NCBI GenBank assembly: GCA_015222595.1
Contig: JADFVP010000169.1
Location: forward strand, 1 to 5,172
Length of the DNA: 5,172 nucleotides
Source: Pseudomonadota bacterium
GTDB taxonomy: Bacteria; Desulfobacterota; GWC2-55-46; JADFVP01
Direction of reading: 5' to 3'
The notes below the pieces were generated by a model. The model was not told where the DNA came from and made no database searches. It saw nothing but the letters and a program-made list of their open reading frames with translations. Both the position numbers and the translations under genes were made by a program. Below are positions 1-5,172 of this stretch, one piece after another (position 1 is the first letter of the stretch; each line of letters opens with the position of its first letter).

Positions 1-108
1 GCAAAGAAGAAGGCGGCTCCTAAGAAGAAGGCCGTAGCAAAGAAGAAGGCGGCTCCTAAGAAGAAGGCCGTAGCCAAGAAGAAGGCGGCTCCTAAGAAAA
101 AGGCCGCT
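1..108 (+). repeat. 36-bp in-frame tandem repeat, three units
   Basis: Units lie at 1-36, 37-72 and 73-108. The first two are identical at all 36 bases, and the third differs at four positions. Each unit encodes twelve residues, AKKKAAPKKKAV in the first two and AKKKAAPKKKAA in the third. Bases 109-180 continue with more diverged AKKK/APKKK blocks. Identity at synonymous positions points to recent unit duplication rather than old repeats held only by protein selection. The array probably starts further left, outside the window. Confidence 0.9.
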
Positions 109-183
109 CCTAAGAAGAAGGCCGCAGCCAAGAAGAAGCCGGCAGCTAAGAAGAAGGCGGCCCCTAAGAAAAAGAAGAAGTAG
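1..183 (+). CDS. C-terminal tail of a histone H1-like Lys/Ala/Pro-rich protein (5' truncated)
   Basis: The frame is open from base 1 and ends at TAG 181-183, giving the last 60 residues of a protein whose start lies outside the window. Every residue is Lys, Ala, Pro or Val, arranged as AKKK and APKKK blocks and ending in a run of five lysines. Such tails occur in bacterial histone H1-like proteins and in HU-type proteins with a basic extension, where they bind DNA backbone non-specifically and compact the nucleoid. The tail alone cannot distinguish these, and a ribosome- or RNA-associated protein with a basic tail is also possible. The coding DNA is a tandem repeat (separate entry). A terminator follows 41 bp after the stop, so the gene is probably unrelated to the exporter operon. 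I am confident it is coding and of this composition, but unsure of the exact family. Confidence 0.8.
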   Translation, partial: AKKKAAPKKKAVAKKKAAPKKKAVAKKKAAPKKKAAPKKKAAAKKKPAAKKKAAPKKKKK

Positions 184-224
184 CTAAATAACGGGCAATA
201 GACTTTAAGCCCGATACATCAGAT

Positions 225-272
225 AAAGGCCCTGTACCCCGCAAAGAAGAAGCGAGGCGCAGGGCCTTTTTT
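225..272 (+). terminator. Rho-independent terminator of the histone-like gene
   Basis: Arm AAAGGCCCTG (225-234) pairs perfectly over 10 bp with CAGGGCCTTT (260-269), and a run of six T residues covers 267-272. The 25-nt loop can fold further: CCCCGC (237-242) against GCGAGG (252-257) with one mismatch, giving a longer, nested hairpin. It lies 41 bp after the stop of the upstream gene and well before the next promoter, so it should insulate the two units. A weaker 5-bp hairpin (CGGGC 192-196 with GCCCG 209-213) lies before it but has no T tract. Confidence 0.88.
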
Positions 273-370
273 CACTGGGTGTAAACAGAGCAAGAAGGCC
301 CTGCCCTCTCTGTATCCGCACCCCGAAGCCCCCCCTAACCGATGTTTTTATTGATAAGAGAATCTTTTAT

Positions 371-414
371 TGTGTGAATGCTGAATATTTACTTGACTAT
401 TCACTATTCATACA
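371..414. promoter_or_regulatory. Probable TetR-family operator: 17-nt inverted repeat over the -35 region
   Basis: The left arm 371-387 (TGTGTGAATGCTGAATA) and the reverse complement of the right arm 398-414 (TGTATGAATAGTGAATA) match at 14 of 17 positions, separated by 10 nt. The inner 13 nt of each arm match at 11 of 13. Within each arm a TGAAT-type core occurs twice at 7-bp spacing, so the site is a dyad of doubled half-sites. It covers the -35 hexamer and most of the promoter spacer, so a bound protein would block RNA polymerase. TetR-family regulators commonly bind palindromes in front of their own gene; that this TetR binds here is inferred. Confidence 0.7.
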
Positions 415-421
415 CTACTAT
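393..421 (+). promoter_or_regulatory. Sigma-70-type promoter for the tetR-exporter operon
   Basis: The -35 element TTGACT (393-398) matches five of six consensus positions. The -10 element TACTAT (416-421) matches four of six, and the spacer is exactly 17 nt. The surrounding DNA is AT-rich. Standard spacing puts the transcription start near base 428, which is the A of the TetR start codon, so transcript and reading frame would begin together. No other promoter of this quality is seen between the genes downstream, so it probably drives the whole operon. Confidence 0.68.
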
Positions 422-427
422 TCAAAC

Positions 428-1045
428 ATGAAAAATAAAAAAGAGCAGATCACAGAAGAGATACTCGACGCAGCCAGCAGACGCTTTGGCCACTACGGCT
501 ACTCGAAGACCACGATGGCCGAGATAGCGAGCGACTGCTCCATGTCGGCTGCAAACCTCTACAGGTACTTCCGCGACAAGTCGGCGATCGGCACCGGCAT
601 TGCCCGCAGGTGCTTTAAAAAGGAGCTCCAGCTCCTTAACGAGGTAGCTGCAAGAACGGACATCACTCAGGAAGAGAAGCTCGGCGAGGTCGTGCTCACC
701 TCCATCCGGTACAACTTTACCGAGTTCGAAGACACCCCAAGGATCATGGAGCTTGTAGAACATATCTGCGCGGACGGACAGGAGCTGATCGAAGAGCACA
801 GAAATGGGGCCGTCGGGGTAGTCGTAAAGATACTTCAAGAGGGCGTGGCAACCGGAGAGTTCGAGATTGAGAACATCGAGGAGACCGCCGTCGCTATCCG
901 CGTCGCAACGCTGGTCTTTCACGCTGCACCTCTTTTTCTTATGTTCAAAAACTTCTGCCACACGCAGGACGAAATGGAGGCGATGGCCGAGAAGGTCACG
1001 CGCCTGTTGATAAAGGGCATTGCCCGGAAACAAAAAAAGGCCTGA
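428..1045 (+). CDS. TetR/AcrR-family transcriptional regulator
   Basis: This 205-residue protein has the usual TetR length and layout. The N-terminal DNA-binding domain (residues about 8-54) reads ITEEILDAASRRFGHYGYSK, then TTMAEIA, then a turn and recognition helix ending in NLYRYFRDKSAI. The helix-turn-helix is at about 28-47, and NLYRYF with K51 is the family signature. The all-helical remainder is the divergent ligand-binding and dimerisation domain. I chose ATG 428 over an in-frame GTG at 374: the GTG would add 18 residues with no family match, would lie upstream of the promoter's -35, and has no ribosome site. ATG 428 also lacks a Shine-Dalgarno sequence, but it sits at the predicted transcription start. 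The gene is first in an operon with the exporter 21 bp downstream, so it is most likely an autorepressor and local repressor whose inducer is a transported compound or a related signal. The ligand is unknown. Confidence 0.93.
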   Translation: MKNKKEQITEEILDAASRRFGHYGYSKTTMAEIASDCSMSAANLYRYFRDKSAIGTGIARRCFKKELQLLNEVAARTDITQEEKLGEVVLTSIRYNFTEFEDTPRIMELVEHICADGQELIEEHRNGAVGVVVKILQEGVATGEFEIENIEETAVAIRVATLVFHAAPLFLMFKNFCHTQDEMEAMAEKVTRLLIKGIARKQKKA

Positions 1046-1055
1046 AAGGCGAGTT

Positions 1056-1059
1056 AGGA
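1056..1059 (+). promoter_or_regulatory. Ribosome binding site of the RND exporter gene
   Basis: AGGA, within TTAGGAT, lies 7 nt before ATG 1067. It falls in the 21-bp gap after the tetR stop and supports the chosen start and independent initiation within the operon. Confidence 0.75.
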
Positions 1060-1066
1060 TATTTAG

Positions 1067-3361
1067 ATGAGATACGCAGAGGCTGTTATACGCCTAAGGT
1101 GGTTGATACTGCTCTTTACCGTTGCGGTTGTGGTAGTTGCCGGAGCAGGCATGGGCAAGCTGGGGTTCAACAACGACGACCGGGTCTTCTTCTCGTCCGA
1201 CAACCCGCAGCTCCTGGCTCTAGAAGAGTTCGAGAACACCTACAACAAAGAGTCGAACGTCATTATGATGGTAGAGCCTAAAGAGGGCGACGTCTTTACC
1301 GCCTCTACGCTCGGCGCCATTCAAGAGTTAACCGAAGCGTCGTGGCAGATACCGTACTCTTCAAGGGTGGACTCTATTACCAACTACCAGCATACGATAG
1401 TTGCCGAGGACGACCTCGTTGTCGGCGACCTTGTCAGCGACCCGGAGAACATGAGCGCTGACGAGCTTGCAAAAGTACGAAGCATTGCGCTTGGCGAACC
1501 GATGCTGGTCAATCGAATGATCTCCCCGGACGGCACCATGACCGCAGTGGTAGCGACCATACTTAAGCCGGAAGACAAAGACGTTATTATGGAGGTAGAC
1601 GCCTACGCCGACAAGATGGTAGAGCAGTTCAAGAGCGACCACCCGGAGCTGAACCTGTACCTGACCGGCGCCATTCCATTCGACATGGCGTTTGCCGAAG
1701 TCAGCCAGCAAGATATGTCCACCCTCATCCCGGCAATGTTTGCAGTACTGGTAATAGGCATCTACCTCTTTATCCGGTCTCTTGCCGGCACCTTTGCAAC
1801 GGTGCTCGTAATCGTCTTCGCTACAATAGCCGCCATGGGCCTTGCCGGCTGGTACGGCATGAGCATAACCGCGCCTACCGGAATGGCCCCTATCATAATC
1901 CTTACTATCGCTGTTGCCGACTCGGTACATATACTAACGACCATGCTCCAGGAGATGCGACGCGGGGCGACAAAGCACGAGGCTATAGTGGAGTCGATGC
2001 GGATAAACCTCATGCCGGTCTTCTTGACAAGCGTTACCACGGCCATCGGCTTTCTCTCCATGAACTTCTCCGACGCACCTCCCTTTAGAGACCTCGGCAA
2101 CATCGCGGCCACAGGGGTTGGCGCAGCCTTTCTCTTCTCGGTTCTTCTGCTGCCGGCGGTGATGGCGATACTGCCGATTCGAGTCTCAAAGTGCGCCACA
2201 ACAATGGCGAACCGTACGGCGACCGAGCGGCTCGGCGAATTCGTGGTCTCGAATAAAAAACCGCTCTTTATCGCCATGAGCGCAATCATAATCATAATGG
2301 GCCTCGGCACACTGAAGCTCGAACTCGACGACAAGTTCCGCGAGTACTTCGACGAGAGGTACGCAATCCGCACAGAGACGGACTACGTCGAGCAGAAGTT
2401 CATGGGCATGGACATCATTGAGATTTCACTGCCGGCAGGCTCCGAGAACGGCATTAACGAGCCCGCGTACCTAAACAAGCTTGAGAGTCTCGCCAGCCAT
2501 ATGCGCGGGGCCAAAGGCGTGGTGCATGTGAACTCCATAACCGACATAATAAAGAAGCTCAACAAAACGATGCACGGCGACGACGAAGCCTACTACCGTA
2601 TTCCAGACAGACGCGACCTCATTGCGCAGTACCTGCTGCTGTACGAAATGTCGCTGCCCTTCGGGCTCGATCTCAACAGCACGCTCAACATAGACAAGTC
2701 TGCCTCTCGCATGTCCATCTCGATAAAAGATATGAGCGCCGTGGAGATGCGGCAGATGGAGGCCGATCTCGCCGATTGGATGAAAGAGAATACGCCTGAT
2801 ATCTACTCGTACCCGACCGGTATCTCGCTGATGTTCGCCCACATCTCGGAGCGCAATATTAACGGCATGCTAACAGGCTCTGCGCTTGCGCTAGTACTGA
2901 TCTCAGGCATACTGATACTCGCGCTCCGTTCCGTTAAGGTAGGTCTTATAAGCCTCATACCGAACCTCTTTCCGGCCTTTATGGCGTTTGGCCTCTGGGG
3001 GTATACCTTCGGCAGGGTCGGCCTCGCTGTCTCTATCGTGTCCGTCATCAGCCTCGGTATAGTCGTAGACGACACCGTGCACTTTCTGAGCAAGTACCTG
3101 AGGGCGAGAAGAGAACTCGGCATGGGCACCGAGGACGCGGTGCGGTATACTTTCAAGACGGTCGGCAAGGCGATAATCACGACCTCTGTGGTGCTTACAG
3201 CAGGGTTTCTGGTTCTCACGCTCTCAGGCTTCAGGATAAACCTCTCTATGGGCCTCCTTACGGCCTTTGCCGTCACCTTTGCGCTCTTTGCCGACCTCTT
3301 CTTCTTACCGCCAATGCTCATGTGGTTCGAGAAGGGCAACCATTACGGTAAAAAGGACTGA
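1067..3361 (+). CDS. RND-superfamily exporter, MMPL type (COG1033-like), 12 membrane helices
   Basis: This 764-residue inner-membrane protein has the duplicated RND plan: one helix, a large periplasmic domain, then five helices, twice over. Predicted helices are at about 11-30, 219-237, 240-262, 270-290, 318-334, 346-370, 399-416, 599-620, 625-645, 650-672, 702-720 and 728-750. Periplasmic domains span about 31-218 and 417-598. The helix-4 motif is ADSVH (D285, H288). Its partner in helix 10 is GIVVDDTVHFL (D668, D669, H672), acidic residues of the kind that carry protons in RND pumps. The length is far below the roughly 1,000-1,050 residues of AcrB-type drug pumps and fits MMPL-type lipid or hydrophobic-compound exporters, including the HpnN-like group. 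The neighbouring LolA-like gene and the missing adaptor gene favour lipid traffic over drug efflux. The specific substrate is unknown. The gene looks intact, with no frameshift. Confidence 0.93.
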   Translation: MRYAEAVIRLRWLILLFTVAVVVVAGAGMGKLGFNNDDRVFFSSDNPQLLALEEFENTYNKESNVIMMVEPKEGDVFTASTLGAIQELTEASWQIPYSSRVDSITNYQHTIVAEDDLVVGDLVSDPENMSADELAKVRSIALGEPMLVNRMISPDGTMTAVVATILKPEDKDVIMEVDAYADKMVEQFKSDHPELNLYLTGAIPFDMAFAEVSQQDMSTLIPAMFAVLVIGIYLFIRSLAGTFATVLVIVFATIAAMGLAGWYGMSITAPTGMAPIIILTIAVADSVHILTTMLQEMRRGATKHEAIVESMRINLMPVFLTSVTTAIGFLSMNFSDAPPFRDLGNIAATGVGAAFLFSVLLLPAVMAILPIRVSKCATTMANRTATERLGEFVVSNKKPLFIAMSAIIIIMGLGTLKLELDDKFREYFDERYAIRTETDYVEQKFMGMDIIEISLPAGSENGINEPAYLNKLESLASHMRGAKGVVHVNSITDIIKKLNKTMHGDDEAYYRIPDRRDLIAQYLLLYEMSLPFGLDLNSTLNIDKSASRMSISIKDMSAVEMRQMEADLADWMKENTPDIYSYPTGISLMFAHISERNINGMLTGSALALVLISGILILALRSVKVGLISLIPNLFPAFMAFGLWGYTFGRVGLAVSIVSVISLGIVVDDTVHFLSKYLRARRELGMGTEDAVRYTFKTVGKAIITTSVVLTAGFLVLTLSGFRINLSMGLLTAFAVTFALFADLFFLPPMLMWFEKGNHYGKKD

Positions 3362-3432
3362 GCGCGCCAATTGGATACTAATAAAGTCTCGGACTTACCT
3401 GTATTGGACTTATCTAGAACGGAGATGATCAT
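3362..3432 (+). other. 71-bp intercistronic spacer with small hairpin, direct repeat and RBS
   Basis: The spacer holds an 8-bp palindrome CCAATTGG (3367-3374), a small hairpin AAGTC-tcg-GACTT (3384-3396), and the direct repeat GGACTTA at 3391-3397 and 3406-3412. The hairpin has no T tract, so it is not an intrinsic terminator. I see no convincing -35/-10 pair. GGAG at 3421-3424, 8 nt before ATG 3433, is a good ribosome binding site for the next gene. The spacer is probably read through as part of the operon mRNA. Confidence 0.55.
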
Positions 3433-4239
3433 ATGAAGAAGATACTACTCGCCCTGCTCCTTTTACTGGGCACGACATTTATTCTAAGCAGCGCCGCAGA
3501 GGCCGAGACTCCTGACTTAACTCCAGAGGAGAAAGGGCTCGCTATTGCTAAAGAGGCCGAGAAGAGAACCAACGGCTTTGGCGACATGAGCGCAGAGATG
3601 GTGATGACGCTCAAGAACCGCCACAATAAAGAGTCCAAAAGAAACCTGAGAATAAAGACCCTTGAGGTCGATGGAGACGGAGACAAGTCGATCTCGATCT
3701 TCGACAATCCGAGGGACGTAAAGGGCACGGCCTTTCTGACATACTCGCACAAAGAGGGAGACGACGACCAGTGGCTCTACCTGCCCGCGCTAAAGCGCGT
3801 AAAGCGGATAAGCTCGTCGAGCAAGTCCGGCTCCTTCATGGGCAGCGAGTTCTCGTACGAAGACCTCTCCAGCCAGGAGGTGGAGAAGTACACGCATAAG
3901 TGGCTGCGCGACGAAGAGTACAACGGACAAGACTGCTTCGTAACGGAACTCGACCCCGTGCACCCGAAATCCGGCTACTCGCGCCAGGTAGTCTGGCAGG
4001 ACAAAAAAGAGTACAGAACGCTGAAGGTGGAGTACTACGACAGAAAGAACGCGCATCTGAAGACGCTCGTGATGGACGGGTATGTAAAGTACCTCGACCG
4101 GTTCTGGCAACCGGCAGAGATGAACGTTACGAACCACACCAACGGCAAGTCCACGCGCCTTGAGTGGAAAGAGTACCGGTTTAGAACAGGGCTTAGAGCC
4201 AAGGACTTCACGAAGAACGCGCTCAAGAGGGCGCGCTAA
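3433..4239 (+). CDS. Periplasmic LolA-like outer membrane lipoprotein-sorting protein (COG2834-type)
   Basis: This is a 268-residue secreted protein. Residues 1-24 form a signal peptide: MKK, a Leu-rich core, then cleavage after AEA. There is no lipobox cysteine, so the mature protein should be soluble in the periplasm. The mature part fits the LolA/LolB-like fold of the 'outer membrane lipoprotein-sorting protein' group. Landmarks are DNPRDVKGTAFL (91-102), QWLYLPALKRVKRIS (113-127), a Ser/Gly-rich loop through SGSFMGSEFSYEDL (132-145), and many alternating strands ending with LEWKEYRFRTGL (243-254). This group is broader and longer than true LolA (about 180 mature residues) and is often found beside MMPL exporters. 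The inferred role is a carrier that accepts a hydrophobic molecule from the exporter and delivers it to the outer membrane. A true lipoprotein chaperone is less likely, since no LolCDE or LolB is nearby. The start is supported by GGAG 8 nt upstream. Confidence 0.88.
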   Translation: MKKILLALLLLLGTTFILSSAAEAETPDLTPEEKGLAIAKEAEKRTNGFGDMSAEMVMTLKNRHNKESKRNLRIKTLEVDGDGDKSISIFDNPRDVKGTAFLTYSHKEGDDDQWLYLPALKRVKRISSSSKSGSFMGSEFSYEDLSSQEVEKYTHKWLRDEEYNGQDCFVTELDPVHPKSGYSRQVVWQDKKEYRTLKVEYYDRKNAHLKTLVMDGYVKYLDRFWQPAEMNVTNHTNGKSTRLEWKEYRFRTGLRAKDFTKNALKRAR

Positions 4240-4249
4240 CGAACTCGCA

Positions 4250-5172
4250 ATGACTAGCGTTATACAGATGACCAAAAACCCTTTTATATTGCTAAGCGCA
4301 GCCCTCTGCCTGCTCTTTCTCTCTACCCCCTTTCTCTCAAGCACGGCAGACGGGGCCGGAGAGTTCTCCGGGTACGTGGCTGCAGAGGCCGACCTCTTCG
4401 CGCACGGCCCCAGTCACCCCGGACAGAAAGAGCACGCAGCCTCGATAAGTATAAGACCGGAGTACTACCGCGAGTGGAACGGAGGCGACCGCTCCCTCAC
4501 CTTTGCCCCGTACCTGCGTGTAGACAGCGCCGACACGGAGCGCACCCACTTCGACATACGCGAACTCTTCTGGTACTCGGTCCGAGAGAAGTACGAACTC
4601 GGCATCGGCCTGAGGCAGGTCTTCTGGGGCGTGACAGAGTCGCAGCACCTTGTAGACATAGTGAACCAGACAGACGCAGTAGACTCTTTAGACGGTGAAG
4701 AGAAGCTCGGCGCGCCGATGGTAAGCCTGTCGGTTCCGCTCGACTCGACTTCAATTGGTGACCTCGGCACAATAGATATTTACCTGTTGCCGTGGTTTCG
4801 GGAGCGAACCTTCGTTGGCAAGAAGGGCCGCCTGAGGGGCGCAACACCGGTAGACACCGACCAGACAGAGTACGAGTCTGGCGCGAAGGAGCACAATATA
4901 GATATTGCGCTCCGCTGGAGCCGCTCCATTGGCGACTACGAAATAGGACTTTCCTACTTTACGGGCACGGCCCGCACACCGAGCTTCAGAACCGGAACGG
5001 ACGCTGAAGGAGACACGGTCTATATCCCGCGCTACGTTCAAATTGATCAGGCGGGACTCGAAGCGCAGAAGGTGCACGGCGACTGGAGCCTGAAGCTCGA
5101 AGCGATAGCCAGAAGCGGCCAGGGAGACGTATACGGGGCGTGGACAGGCGGGTTCGAGTATACGATGGTTGC
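4250..5172 (+). CDS. Probable outer-membrane beta-barrel-like protein (3' truncated)
   Basis: The frame is open from ATG 4250 to the window edge: 307 codons plus two bases, with no stop seen. Residues about 9-33 look like a signal peptide (Lys then PFILLSAALCLLFLSTPFL), with cleavage near STA-DGA. The mature part alternates polar and hydrophobic residues with many Tyr, Trp and Phe, as in barrel strands. Conserved-looking landmarks are RELFWYS (104-110), VFWGVTESQHLVDIVNQTD (124-142), EKLGAPMVSLS (151-161) and LPWFRERTF (180-188). I recall these from uncharacterised secreted proteins of Gram-negative bacteria rather than from a named family. A DUF1302-like outer-membrane protein is an alternative. 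It starts 10 bp after the LolA-like gene, so it is probably co-transcribed and translationally coupled, and could be the outer-membrane end of the same pathway. No good ribosome site precedes ATG 4250 or the alternative ATG 4268 (residue 7), so the exact start is uncertain. Confidence 0.8.
   Translation, partial: MTSVIQMTKNPFILLSAALCLLFLSTPFLSSTADGAGEFSGYVAAEADLFAHGPSHPGQKEHAASISIRPEYYREWNGGDRSLTFAPYLRVDSADTERTHFDIRELFWYSVREKYELGIGLRQVFWGVTESQHLVDIVNQTDAVDSLDGEEKLGAPMVSLSVPLDSTSIGDLGTIDIYLLPWFRERTFVGKKGRLRGATPVDTDQTEYESGAKEHNIDIALRWSRSIGDYEIGLSYFTGTARTPSFRTGTDAEGDTVYIPRYVQIDQAGLEAQKVHGDWSLKLEAIARSGQGDVYGAWTGGFEYTMV

Larger units (their letters stand above)
184..427. other. Intergenic region between the histone-like gene and the exporter operon
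   Basis: This 244-bp stretch has no convincing open frame on either strand. It holds the terminator at 225-272, then a GC-rich piece (about 273-340) with another copy of the terminator arm at 295-303. From about 343 an AT-rich block holds the direct repeat TTTTATTG (346-353 and 365-372), the large inverted repeat, and the promoter for the TetR-led operon. The shift in base composition near 343 marks the start of the control region. Confidence 0.7.

Noticed and set aside
1..108. CRISPR-like array
   Set aside because: The units are directly adjacent with no unique spacers, in frame, and encode a regular Lys/Ala/Pro protein tail.
351..379. Second promoter with TTGATA (351-356) as -35
   Set aside because: No acceptable -10 hexamer lies 16-18 nt downstream; the TTGACT/TACTAT pair is much better.
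374..427. In-frame upstream GTG start for the TetR gene, adding 18 residues
   Set aside because: The added residues do not fit the TetR N-terminus, there is no ribosome site, and the segment contains the operator and the promoter for the gene itself.
422..1033. 203-codon open frame on the minus strand opposite tetR
   Set aside because: It lies within a clear TetR coding frame, has no family-like motifs, and fits a codon-bias shadow.
1040..1050. Small GCCT/AGGC hairpin at the end of tetR as a terminator
   Set aside because: Only 4 bp of stem with no T tract, and the exporter's ribosome site follows at once.
1762..2373. 203-codon minus-strand frame opposite the exporter
   Set aside because: It is the mirror of the exporter's membrane helices, Ser/Arg/Ile-rich with no domain signature. 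Other minus-strand frames at 1361-1930, 2471-2842 and 2803-3339 are rejected for the same reason.
3425..3436. ATG ATC ATA TGA mini-frame overlapping the LolA-like start
   Set aside because: Three codons arising by chance between the ribosome site and ATG 3433; the Shine-Dalgarno sequence is too close to serve it.
4474..5077. Several short frames on both strands over the last gene
   Set aside because: Their products are Arg/Ser/Cys-rich with no recognisable features, while the frame from 4250 has a signal peptide and conserved-looking motifs and stays open to the edge.

Overview
The window reads as chromosomal DNA from a Gram-negative bacterium. Two of the genes encode proteins with cleavable signal peptides, one resembles periplasmic LolA-type carriers, and one looks like an outer-membrane barrel. 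The DNA is moderately GC-rich but uses ATA (Ile) freely. Together with the Lys/Ala/Pro histone-H1-like tail at the left edge and the TetR / MMPL exporter / LolA-like gene order, this is reminiscent of deltaproteobacterial-type lineages. That placement is a weak inference, because no rRNA or marker gene is present.

Layout, all genes on the + strand. Bases 1-183 are the 3' end of a gene whose product ends in a lysine-rich repeat tail, followed by a strong intrinsic terminator (225-272). An intergenic stretch (184-427) becomes AT-rich from about 343. It carries a large inverted repeat overlapping a good sigma-70-type promoter directly in front of a TetR-family regulator (428-1045). Then come, closely spaced, an RND/MMPL-superfamily exporter (1067-3361), a periplasmic LolA-like 'outer membrane lipoprotein-sorting' protein (3433-4239), and a probable outer-membrane protein (from 4250) that runs off the right edge.

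The four genes after the promoter look like one operon: the gaps are 21, 71 and 10 bp and no terminator is visible between them. The likely logic is that the TetR protein represses its own promoter, and so the exporter operon, until a ligand releases it. The inner-membrane RND protein would extract a lipid or hydrophobic substrate, the soluble LolA-like protein would carry it across the periplasm, and the barrel-like protein would receive or insert it at the outer membrane. No membrane-fusion (adaptor) or TolC-type gene is visible, so this does not look like a classical tripartite drug pump. The substrate cannot be read from the sequence.

The most notable non-coding signals are the 17-nt inverted repeat over the promoter, and the fact that the predicted transcription start falls on or beside the TetR start codon with no Shine-Dalgarno sequence, suggesting a leaderless mRNA. 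The apparent novelty is modest: each protein belongs to a recognisable family, but the function of this particular combination is not established.
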